Of a DNA stretch of 64,000 nucleotides, positions 24,990-33,306 are shown in pieces (the stretch's first letter is position 1; each line of letters opens with the position of its first letter). A program made the position numbers and the translations under genes. A model generated the notes under the pieces. The model was not told the origin of the DNA and searched no databases. It was given only the letters and a program-made list of their open reading frames with translations. The DNA comes from an uncultured Rikenellaceae bacterium (lineage in GTDB: Bacteria > Bacteroidota > Bacteroidia > Bacteroidales > Rikenellaceae). The DNA is taken from positions 62,001-126,000 of the forward strand of contig CALUZO010000008.1 in the NCBI GenBank assembly GCA_944325305.1, in the 5' to 3' direction.

Positions 24990-25811
24990 ATGGAAATCAA
25001 AGCTGCAGATGTTGCGAAACTTCGCAAAATGACCGGAGCAGGTATGATGGACTGCAAAAAAGCACTCGAAGAAGCAAATGGCGATTATGAGCGCGCACAG
25101 GAAATCATCCGTGAAAAAGGTAAACTCGTTTCGGCAAAACGTGCCGACCGTACCGCTACCGAAGGCGTCGTAGTGGCTAAAGTCGTAGACGGCACCAAAG
25201 CATATATGACATGTCTTGCCTGCGAAACTGACTTCGTTGCAAAGAACGAAGATTTCTCAAAATCGGCTAAAGAAATACTCGAAATTGCAGTGACCAATGA
25301 TGTCGCCGACAAGGAAACGCTTTTGTCTACTAAAATAGGCAATGTCACTGTAGCCGACATGGTTACGGAAAAGTCCGGTCAGACAGGCGAAAAAGTGGAA
25401 CTCCCTTATTACGGTAAGATCGAAGCTCCGTTGTGTGTGATTTACATACACAGCAACAAAAAACTCGGCGCAATGATCGGTTTTAACAAGGTCATCCCTC
25501 AGGAAGTAGCTTACGATGTGGCCATGCAGGCTGCCGCAATGGCTCCGATATCAATATCGGAACACGACGTGCCCGCGGAAATCGTGGAAAAAGAACGTCA
25601 TATCGGCCGTGAACAGGCTCGCCTCGAAGGTAAACCCGAAGCTATGCTCGACAAAATTGCGGAAGGAAAACTGCGCAAGTTCTTCTCCGAGTCGACCCTT
25701 CTCAATCAGGCATTCGTAAAAGATCCAAAAAAGACCGTAGATGCTTATATCAAGTCTGCCGACAAGGATGCCACAGTTATAGCATATCAGCGTTTCTCGC
25801 TGAATGACTAA
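24990..25811 (+). CDS. tsf: Translation elongation factor Ts
   Basis: Guanine-nucleotide exchange factor for EF-Tu. The 273-residue protein begins with the N-terminal UBA-like domain (KLRKMTGAGMMDCKKALEEA) and the TDFVAKNEDF motif that contacts EF-Tu. The dimerisation region follows (IYIHSNKKLGAMIGFN), and the C-terminal helical end has FVKDPKKTVDAYI. It is the last gene of the rpsB operon, closed by the 25843-25873 terminator. Confidence 0.98.
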   Translation: MEIKAADVAKLRKMTGAGMMDCKKALEEANGDYERAQEIIREKGKLVSAKRADRTATEGVVVAKVVDGTKAYMTCLACETDFVAKNEDFSKSAKEILEIAVTNDVADKETLLSTKIGNVTVADMVTEKSGQTGEKVELPYYGKIEAPLCVIYIHSNKKLGAMIGFNKVIPQEVAYDVAMQAAAMAPISISEHDVPAEIVEKERHIGREQARLEGKPEAMLDKIAEGKLRKFFSESTLLNQAFVKDPKKTVDAYIKSADKDATVIAYQRFSLND

Positions 25812-25842
25812 GATTTGTCAGCTGAACGAAAGAACAAATATG

Positions 25843-25880
25843 AAGACTTACGCCCACTCCCGGCGTAAGTCTTTTTTTAT
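25843..25880 (+). terminator. Terminator of rpsB-tsf
   Basis: A 12-bp stem, AAGACTTACGCC (25843-25854) with GGCGTAAGTCTT (25862-25873), is followed by a T tract. It is a classic intrinsic terminator. Confidence 0.88.
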
Positions 25881-26364
25881 ACTCTCCATATTGTACATGC
25901 CGTTTCTTTTGTCGCGACTGTAGGTCGGAATAATAAATTGCGTTTTTAGCCTCGAAAAGTTGCAGATGTTGGGGGACGACAATGAGATAGACACAGCGCC
26001 GGAACAATGGAGATTACGGCGTTACGCAGCGTTAAATATGTCCGTATCTGTCTGCCACGTGTAGTCTGACTGATATGGATTGCAGCAGTTAGTAGTCGGA
26101 CTAAATCAGCATGACAATGCCGAACATTATAATTACACAAGAGTAGAGGATATGAATATCTCTACGCCGTAATTTTTTTCGTAGCGACAGTCGGGTATTG
26201 CCGGTATGATGCTTGTTCTTTTGTCTGTGCGATTGTTATGGTTGCGACAAGTAGTGATTTATTTGGTAATGTAAGATATTACCGTCCTCTTTCGATTGGG
26301 AAACCTTCTCGACGGGAACATTATTCCGTTACAATGAAGATGCTAACCCATTGGGGATAGATGG
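25881..26364. other. 484-bp gap downstream of addA-like gene and tsf
   Basis: Short frames here (for example on the minus strand at 25946-26140) have no family resemblance or gene-like codon use, so I call no gene. One feature stands out: a hairpin GTAGAG/CTCTAC with an ATAT/ATAT inner stem (26143-26165, one bulged G) followed by a run of seven T on the plus strand. It is convergent between tsf and the addA-like gene. Confidence 0.5.
26143..26178 (+). terminator. Orphan hairpin with T tract
   Basis: GTAGAG (26143-26148), one bulged base, ATAT, a 2-base loop, ATAT and CTCTAC (26160-26165), then a T7 run at about 26172-26178. It looks like a plus-strand terminator although no gene is recognised between it and the tsf terminator. 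Confidence 0.4.
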
Positions 26365-29300
26365 TTATATATGTACGATTTTACCGCTGGATACATACCA
26401 GATGTAACCTTCGATATTTGTATATCCCATGCGTGACATGAGCTGCATGTATTTTTTTATCTGGCTGGTGTGTGCGCCTTCCGATTCGAGTCCGAATTTG
26501 TAATCGACGACGATTGCTTTATTTCCTTTTGTCATTACCCTGTCGGGACGGAGAATCCCCGAGCCTTTGGGAACGATTATGGAGTTTTCGTTATGTATCT
26601 CGTCCCATTCATCCGAAAACCAAGATTCGATAACGGGATCGCGAAAGGCTTCGGCGATCATGTCTGCCAATCTGATAGATTCGGGTTGTCGTATTTCTCC
26701 CGATAAGCTCATCTCTTCGATACTGCGTTGAATATCTTCCTTCGTTTTCGAGTATTCGAATATCTTGTGCATAAGGATCCCGTAATCGCGAGGTGACATT
26801 GCCGGCGTTACTCCATCTTCCATGTAGCGTGATGCGCGGTATTTGATTTTAAGTCTGTTTTCGAGTACATAGGCTTTGAAAGGGACTTTGATGGTCCGAT
26901 TGTCTGCAGGATCGGAGGTTGCGCTGTGTGATACCGGAGAACCGAATTCCATGATATTGCAGTATTCGTTGAGTCCTGCTTTCCCGGACAGTCTTCCGAG
27001 TCGTGCCTCTCCGTCTGAAACCGTAATGCTGTCGCGTATAAGCGAGCTGATTTTGTCTGCAGAGCTTTTAGTCGGATCCGGTATCATTATATGCAGTTCC
27101 TCTTCAGCCCGTGTTGTCGCCACATACAGGGTGTTGACATTATCTACGTGCGACAATACCAGTTCGTCGAAATAGTTTCTGGCAAAAGCCGACCGTTTCA
27201 TCTTGCTTTTATATTTCACTGGTATTACGCCCGCATCCGCAATGTCTGTTCCATGACCATTTGCCCATAATACTGTTTTGGGGCTGGGGACGAGTTTCCA
27301 GTCGCAATATGGGATTATCACAGTTTTGTATTGGAGGCCTTTCGCCTTGTGTATCGTTATGATGGTTATTGCTTCTCCGTTGTCCGAGATGCTTACGGAC
27401 TGCTTTGCTCCGTTTTCGTCCCACCATTTCAGGAATAGCGGAATGTCTGCGACTGTAGTTTTTCCGAAATCCATTATTTGTTCCTCAAATGCTTGCAGGT
27501 ATGTTGAATGTTCGGGTTTTTCTCCCAGGTCGTATCTAATTACGATTTGTTCGAATGCTTCTAATGGAGGTGTGGTACGCAACGAAGCGAAGAATGTCAT
27601 TTCTTCTTCGTCCGGTATGCTGTCAAACGGATGGCCCAGCCATTGGTTGTAAAGAGCCATATTAAGTCTGTCGTTTGGCATGTACGAAAGTCTGAGACAT
27701 GCGCAGACAAATATCACTGCCGGAGAAGAGCCGATAAGAAGTGCCTCCTGGGTAACTACATCATAGGAATATTTTGAATCGGGATTGCGTCTTTTGTAGT
27801 CGAGGAGCATGTTGGCAACCTTTACGCCTTCCGAGTTATAACGTACAAGTATGGCGATATCCGAGGGACGATAACCTCGCTGCTGGAGCTCTTCGATCCT
27901 TTGGATGATAGGTGGCGCGGCTTTTTGTTCTTCATTGAGAGGGTAGCATGTTATATTTACGTATCCTTCGTTCTCTCTGGCTGTAACGTTCTGATAATGG
28001 TTGTCGTATGCGTCTCGGAGCATGTCGTGCAGTCTGCTGCCGTGCTCCGAGCTTATGGCGCCTTGGTCGACGGCGGCTGCGATTTGTGCATTAAGGGCGG
28101 CATTGTCATTACATACGACCGCGTTTATTAATTCGTTGTTGAACTTCACTACATTGCCCAGACTGCGGTAGTTTGTGGCCATATTTTCTCTTTTCACTTC
28201 TCCGAATTCGGTTTCTATCTCATTGGCCAATATTCGCCAATCCCCGCCCCGCCAGCGGTATATGGATTGTTTCACGTCGCCGACCAACAGTACGGAATCA
28301 CCCAGAGCCTGTGCCAGCGAGTTGCGCAGAAGCGGGATGAAATTTTCCCACTGCATGACCGATGTGTCCTGGAACTCGTCGATCATGAAACGAGAGAAAT
28401 GATTGCCGGCCTTTTCGAAAATGAATGGTGTGTCATTGCCCGAAACGAGTTTGTTCAAGATGCTGTTGGTTTCCGAGATAGGCATGATCCCGTCGGCGGA
28501 GCATTTTTCCTCGATCTTGCGCGATAAGTCGGTGAGCATGACGAAATTACGGAAATTTTCGCGCAGTAGATCGGCAGTGTTGAACATACTGATGTTTTTG
28601 TCATACTCCCGGCACAACTCTTCGAGAATGGGACGCAGTTTTGGTATTATATCAATGATCTGCTTTTTTTTAGGCGAATTCTTCGAGTACCACTTATCGT
28701 CGGAATCGAGTGCGTCGAGTACGCGTCCGCCAGGTTCGTCTATATTACCCGAAGCTATTTTGACAAAGTAATTGGCAAAGCCGCTTTTGCCATAGGGGAA
28801 ATCATTGATGTCCAGTCCGTTGTCGTTGATTATTTCGAGTGCTTTTTTTGCTTTGGCTGTTATTGAGGCTCTTGTGGCGAATGCCCTGGAAGTGTAATCG
28901 GCGACTATTTTTTCAAGCTGGTCGCGTGACGCTATTAGCGATGCGCTGCGTTTATACTGTTCGCCGAATATTTCACTTCCCAGTTCTGTGAGGCCTTCCT
29001 TTATACTCCATTTTTTATTCTCAGATATTCGTTCTTGCACAAACTCCGCAATCCATCTGCGCAGATTGTCGTTCAAAGATATTTCGTCGATTAACGAGTC
29101 GGCAGCGGCCGAGAGTAACGAGTCGGTATGCAGTTCGAGATTGAAATTCAAGTCGATGCCCAACTCTTTGACAAAAGCTCGAATTATGCGTTGGAAAAAT
29201 TTGTCGATGGTTAGCACCGAGAATTGACTGTAATCGTGCAGTATTTTTGTACGGGCCTGTTGTGCCTTTCGAATAATCATATCCCGGCCGAGATTAAGAT

Positions 29301-29526
29301 CGCTCGCCAGCATATTCATGTATTTGGTGTCGCGGCCGTTGGCCAAATCGTTGATTTCCGAAAGTATACGTCGCTTCATCTCTTCCGTCGCTTTATTTGT
29401 GAACGTGACGGCCAATATGTGTCTGTACATGAAAGGCTCCTCCACGACATTGCGAACATACTCGTATGCAAGGCGGTATGTTTTCCCCGATCCGGCCGAA
29501 GCTTTCAATAGTTTGACGTTGCCCAT
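26365..29526 (-). CDS. addA: AddA-like UvrD-family helicase-nuclease
   Basis: ATP-dependent 3'-5' helicase and nuclease of a RecBCD-like double-strand-break repair complex. 1053 residues. The superfamily 1 motifs occur in order: I ASAGSGKT (about 9-16), Ia VTFTNKATEEMKRR, II MIDEFQDTS (about 390), III GDVKQSIYRWRGGDW, IV TNYRSLGNVVKFN, V ITIHKAKGLQYK and VI NTLYVATTRAEEELH. The C-terminus carries a PD-(D/E)XK nuclease (LRPDRVMTKG, then AIVVDYKFG), which distinguishes AddA from UvrD. The partner addB-like gene lies 0.8 kb away on the opposite strand, with a secreted-protein gene between. The split arrangement is unusual. Confidence 0.92.
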   Translation of the reverse strand: MGNVKLLKASAGSGKTYRLAYEYVRNVVEEPFMYRHILAVTFTNKATEEMKRRILSEINDLANGRDTKYMNMLASDLNLGRDMIIRKAQQARTKILHDYSQFSVLTIDKFFQRIIRAFVKELGIDLNFNLELHTDSLLSAAADSLIDEISLNDNLRRWIAEFVQERISENKKWSIKEGLTELGSEIFGEQYKRSASLIASRDQLEKIVADYTSRAFATRASITAKAKKALEIINDNGLDINDFPYGKSGFANYFVKIASGNIDEPGGRVLDALDSDDKWYSKNSPKKKQIIDIIPKLRPILEELCREYDKNISMFNTADLLRENFRNFVMLTDLSRKIEEKCSADGIMPISETNSILNKLVSGNDTPFIFEKAGNHFSRFMIDEFQDTSVMQWENFIPLLRNSLAQALGDSVLLVGDVKQSIYRWRGGDWRILANEIETEFGEVKRENMATNYRSLGNVVKFNNELINAVVCNDNAALNAQIAAAVDQGAISSEHGSRLHDMLRDAYDNHYQNVTARENEGYVNITCYPLNEEQKAAPPIIQRIEELQQRGYRPSDIAILVRYNSEGVKVANMLLDYKRRNPDSKYSYDVVTQEALLIGSSPAVIFVCACLRLSYMPNDRLNMALYNQWLGHPFDSIPDEEEMTFFASLRTTPPLEAFEQIVIRYDLGEKPEHSTYLQAFEEQIMDFGKTTVADIPLFLKWWDENGAKQSVSISDNGEAITIITIHKAKGLQYKTVIIPYCDWKLVPSPKTVLWANGHGTDIADAGVIPVKYKSKMKRSAFARNYFDELVLSHVDNVNTLYVATTRAEEELHIMIPDPTKSSADKISSLIRDSITVSDGEARLGRLSGKAGLNEYCNIMEFGSPVSHSATSDPADNRTIKVPFKAYVLENRLKIKYRASRYMEDGVTPAMSPRDYGILMHKIFEYSKTKEDIQRSIEEMSLSGEIRQPESIRLADMIAEAFRDPVIESWFSDEWDEIHNENSIIVPKGSGILRPDRVMTKGNKAIVVDYKFGLESEGAHTSQIKKYMQLMSRMGYTNIEGYIWYVSSGKIVHI

Positions 29527-29557
29527 ATGATGAAGGTCTGAATAGAAAATTAATAAA

Positions 29558-29565
29558 TAAAGGTA
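29558..29565 (-). promoter_or_regulatory. Candidate addA-like promoter -7 element
   Basis: Reads TACCTTTA on the minus strand (one mismatch to TAnnTTTG), about 32 bp before the addA-like start. Confidence 0.35.
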
Positions 29566-29633
29566 TAAAATATTGGATTCAAAGCAGTCCCTATTAGATA
29601 AAAAATCGTAACTTGCCTTAAATTCGGATTAAA

Positions 29634-30335
29634 ATGAGAAGAACAATATTATCACTGTTTGTACTTTTAACCTGTGTTCCGCTTGCAGCGCAACAGACCG
29701 TTAATAGCGGTCCGATCGATAAGTTTAATACGATCTCTCTGACAGGCAACATAATCGCCAAGATTATACCATCTGATGTCAATTCGGTTGATGTATTCAT
29801 AACAGATGCCGACATTAAGAATCTCAAATGGGGGGTTACGAACGGTGCTCTTTCCATAACGTTCCGCCAGCCGTCGTCAAAACTGGGTAGAGCGGAGATG
29901 ATAATTCAATATACCGATACTCTCAAATCGGTTAGCATAAGCAACGGAGAGTTGAGCTTTGATAATCCTCTGACAGGCGATTTGCTGACCATTTCGGTCA
30001 AGGGCGGGGGAGTGCTTAACGGTTATGTCGATGTTTTGGATCTTATGGTTGATGTAACAGGCAATTCGGCAGCGTTATTGTCTGGAACGGCCCGGTATGT
30101 CACTCTCCGCACTACAGAAAAAAGCAAGGTTGATATGAGGGAAGTCGATGCGTTGTCCATAGTCGCGGATGCTGCTACCGGTTCAGAGGCTTTTGTCAAG
30201 ACTAATGAACGCCTGGTTGCAAATGCCAAGACAGGAGCTACGATATTTTATCAGGGCTCTCCACTTATCGTCAGGGACCGCTCTTCGAAACTGGACACTT
30301 CGGTGGGCGCAAGCGTAATTAATGTAGGAAAATAA
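29634..30335 (+). CDS. GIN-domain (DUF2807) secreted protein
   Basis: 233 residues. A signal peptide (MRRTILSLFVLLTCVPLAAQ) precedes a repetitive beta-helical domain of the putative auto-transporter adhesin head GIN type. The pattern of short strands (FNTISLTGNIIAKIIPSD, LKWGVTNGALSITFRQ, LMVDVTGNSAALLSGTARY) with frequent Gly, Asn and Ser is characteristic. No lipobox or membrane anchor is seen, so it would be periplasmic. The function of the family is not established. It lies 5 bases before the addB-like gene and is probably cotranscribed with it, although no functional link to DNA repair is known. Confidence 0.82.
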   Translation: MRRTILSLFVLLTCVPLAAQQTVNSGPIDKFNTISLTGNIIAKIIPSDVNSVDVFITDADIKNLKWGVTNGALSITFRQPSSKLGRAEMIIQYTDTLKSVSISNGELSFDNPLTGDLLTISVKGGGVLNGYVDVLDLMVDVTGNSAALLSGTARYVTLRTTEKSKVDMREVDALSIVADAATGSEAFVKTNERLVANAKTGATIFYQGSPLIVRDRSSKLDTSVGASVINVGK

Positions 30336-30340
30336 GTATC

Positions 30341-33217
30341 ATGACCGGTTTCCTGCAACAGGTTGCTGAGAGGCTGTATCATGAATATGGTGACGGCATT
30401 TCGTCTTTACGTATACTCTTGCCCAATCGTCGTGCACGGCTGTTTTTTTCCGATGCTTTGGCTTCGATTACTGAAAGCCCTGTTTGGCAGCCGGATTATA
30501 TCTCCATTGACGATGTCATGGGGGAGTTCACCGATCTTAAGGCAGGTGACCATGTGAGACTTATGGTCGAATTGTATAAGGTCTATTCCGCCTATCATCA
30601 GGAAAGTTTCGATTCGTTCTATTTCTGGGGCGAGATGCTGCTCTCCGACTTCGATTCCATAGACAAGTATATGGTCGATGCTCGCATGCTATTCAGCAAT
30701 ATCAGTGATCTGAAGGAACTTGAAAACGATCGCTCCTATCTTACGGACGAACAAAAACAGATCATTATAAGATTCTGGAAAAGTTTCGGCCCGGATGGAG
30801 AGGATTCTGACGAGAAAAAAAGATTCGTTTCTATCTGGCGTACGCTATACGACATATACAGAGAGTATCGTACAAGGTTAAGGAATAACGGAATAGCGTA
30901 CGGAGGAATGATATACCGTGATGTCGCCGAAAAACTCAAGATCATCGGTAAAACACCTGTAATGGATGAAAGTTCATGTGCGGTTGTCGGTAGTCCGGCC
31001 GGCAAAGACAAACAATATGTTATAGCCGGTTTCAATGCGCTGTCGGAATGTGAAAAGGTCCTGTTCGATCATTTAGCGCGATATAGTCAAGTCGATTTCT
31101 TTTGGGATTACGACAATTATTATGTCGACGACCCGGAACAGGAAGCAGGATTGTTTCTGAGAGATAATATTCGGCGATATCCTCAGAGACTGGCCTTGCC
31201 TTACGATAACAACGGTTTCTCGGACAAGAAGAATATATGTGTCGTTGCCGCACTGTCCGACAGCATGCAATGTAAGTATGCTGCGGAATTCCTGGAGAAT
31301 ATTGCTGGTCAATCATCCGAAAGAATTCAACCGGGCAAAGAGACGGCAATCGTACTTACAGACGAGAATCTTTTGATACCGTTACTGTACTCTATCCCTT
31401 CCGATGTTAAGAATATTAATGTCACAATGGGTTATCCGTTGCATACGACAGTGGCATACTCCTTTGTAGAACGTCTTATAGAACTGCAGAATCGCAGAAA
31501 AACAATACGTGGCAATCAGGCTTTTTATCATAGCGATGTGACGGGACTTTTGTCGCACCCATATATAAGCGGACATGTGCCGGATGCAGAAATATTGCTC
31601 GAATCTTTGACGGAAAAACAGAGCATTTATATCCATGCCGCGGAATTGGGCGATGCGGATATGATTCGTGTGGTTTTCTCTGATGCCGGGGATGGCTGGC
31701 AACCTCTTTCGGAATATCTTATAAAAGTTGTTTCGGCTGTCATGCGGTGCGAGGGAGATGTACAACAGGTTGAATATTTGTCTGTTATAGCTGATAATAT
31801 AAACAAGTTGTCAAATTCTCTCGATGGTTGCGGAGTCGAAATTACAGGACGTATATACGCATCGGTGTTGAGAAAAATGCTTCAGGGAACCAGTGTGCCA
31901 TTCGAGGGGGAGCCCCTGCAGGGCGTTCAGGTTATGGGTATTCTCGAAACCAGAAACCTCGATTTCGAAAATGTCTTATTGCTGTCTGCCAATGATGATA
32001 ATTTTCCAGGGAACCGTGCGGTTTCTGCATCTTTTATCCCAAACAACCTCAGAATAGCATACGGACTGCCCACGCCACGTCATCATGAGGGAGTGTATGC
32101 ATATTATTTTTACCGCCTGCTGCAAAGAGCAAAGAACATACATATCGTTTATAATTCGACGGCCAACAGCAAAAGTGGAGGCGAACCAAGCAGGTATGTC
32201 TATCAGTTACGCTTTGAGTCGCCGCATGATCTGGCCGAGCGTAATATAGGTGTTGATGTGGCAGTGGAGGAAGCTCAGCCAATCGTAGTCGAAAAGGATT
32301 CGCGAATTCTGACAAGACTCGATGGCTTTACACATGGAGAGGCTTTATTGTCACCGACTTCGCTGTATAATTTCATCGCTTGTCCGATGAAATTTTACTT
32401 TCGCTCTATAGCTCGTTTGGAAGAGGCGGCAGAAATCTCCGAAGATGTCGATGCCCCGATGTTCGGATCTATACTTCATTTTGCGATGCGCTGTCTGTAC
32501 GAACCACTGGTCGGTTTGTCGAATCCTCAGGTGAGAATAGATGAGCTGATCGGGACTGAATGTGTGGAAGAGGCTGTGAATAGAGCTATAACCGAAGAGT
32601 TTTTTCATGGAAGCGCTACCGATCCCAAGGAGTACAGCGGAAACCTCGTTATGATACAAGATATTGTTAGCGCCTATATCAATAAATGTATTCTTCCGTT
32701 TGATGCGGCTCAGAAGGGTTTTGTTATTCGGAATCTGGAAGAAAAAATAGAATGCTCGTTCGCACTTGACGATGGAAGAAAGGTGGGTTTCGGTGGTATG
32801 GCCGACAGGATAGACAAACTGGATGACGGCAGATTGCGAGTAGTGGACTATAAGACAGGAAGAGAACAGTTATCTTTTGCCGGAGTAGGGTCTTTGTTTT
32901 CGGGTGTTTCCAAAGAGTTGAATTCCGGAGTGTTGCAGACACTATTGTACTCCATGATATTGAAACGTAAATACGGTTATGATGTGCAGCCTGCGCTTTA
33001 TTATGTCCGCGAAATGGGAACGCCTGATTATTCGCCGCTTCTCCAAGACAGGGAAAGAAAAGTTCCTGTTTGGGGATATGAAGATGTTGCAGAGCCTTTC
33101 GAAATGGAATTACGAGAGGTGTTAAAGAGATTGTTTGATGTGAAAGAACCGTTTGGACAATGCGAGGATAGGAGAGTGTGCGAATGGTGCGATTATAACG
33201 TGTTGTGCCGTCGGTAG
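30341..33217 (+). CDS. addB: AddB-like helicase/nuclease subunit
   Basis: Second subunit of the AddAB-type recombination complex. 958 residues. The N-terminus (RILLPNRRARLFFSDAL) resembles the inactive helicase module of RexB/AddB and lacks a Walker A motif. The middle has LENIAGQ and the LLSANDDNFPGNRAV motif seen in AddB. The C-terminal PD-(D/E)XK nuclease is intact (GGMADRIDKL, then LRVVDYKTGREQL). A first Cys (YNFIACPMKF) and a C-terminal set (CEDRRVCEWCDYNVLC) match the iron-sulphur cluster binding of AddB nucleases. It is translated right after the GIN gene. A strong terminator follows. Confidence 0.9.
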   Translation: MTGFLQQVAERLYHEYGDGISSLRILLPNRRARLFFSDALASITESPVWQPDYISIDDVMGEFTDLKAGDHVRLMVELYKVYSAYHQESFDSFYFWGEMLLSDFDSIDKYMVDARMLFSNISDLKELENDRSYLTDEQKQIIIRFWKSFGPDGEDSDEKKRFVSIWRTLYDIYREYRTRLRNNGIAYGGMIYRDVAEKLKIIGKTPVMDESSCAVVGSPAGKDKQYVIAGFNALSECEKVLFDHLARYSQVDFFWDYDNYYVDDPEQEAGLFLRDNIRRYPQRLALPYDNNGFSDKKNICVVAALSDSMQCKYAAEFLENIAGQSSERIQPGKETAIVLTDENLLIPLLYSIPSDVKNINVTMGYPLHTTVAYSFVERLIELQNRRKTIRGNQAFYHSDVTGLLSHPYISGHVPDAEILLESLTEKQSIYIHAAELGDADMIRVVFSDAGDGWQPLSEYLIKVVSAVMRCEGDVQQVEYLSVIADNINKLSNSLDGCGVEITGRIYASVLRKMLQGTSVPFEGEPLQGVQVMGILETRNLDFENVLLLSANDDNFPGNRAVSASFIPNNLRIAYGLPTPRHHEGVYAYYFYRLLQRAKNIHIVYNSTANSKSGGEPSRYVYQLRFESPHDLAERNIGVDVAVEEAQPIVVEKDSRILTRLDGFTHGEALLSPTSLYNFIACPMKFYFRSIARLEEAAEISEDVDAPMFGSILHFAMRCLYEPLVGLSNPQVRIDELIGTECVEEAVNRAITEEFFHGSATDPKEYSGNLVMIQDIVSAYINKCILPFDAAQKGFVIRNLEEKIECSFALDDGRKVGFGGMADRIDKLDDGRLRVVDYKTGREQLSFAGVGSLFSGVSKELNSGVLQTLLYSMILKRKYGYDVQPALYYVREMGTPDYSPLLQDRERKVPVWGYEDVAEPFEMELREVLKRLFDVKEPFGQCEDRRVCEWCDYNVLCRR

Positions 33218-33245
33218 CGCCCTGAGGCCGAAACATAAAATATCA

Positions 33246-33284
33246 ATGCAAAAGCCGGACTTGCAATAAGTCCGGCTTTTGCAT
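33246..33284. terminator. Bidirectional terminator between addB-like and glnN
   Basis: A perfect 17-bp stem (33246-33262 with 33268-33284), core AAAAGCCGGACTT, and a 5-base loop GCAAT. The A tract in one arm and T tract in the other serve the convergent genes. Confidence 0.88.
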
Positions 33285-33306
33285 CGGCATGACCGATGGC
33301 CTCAGC

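Noticed and set aside
25946..26140. 64-codon minus-strand frame in the gap after tsf
   Set aside because: Composition is not gene-like, and no promoter or ribosome-binding context was seen.
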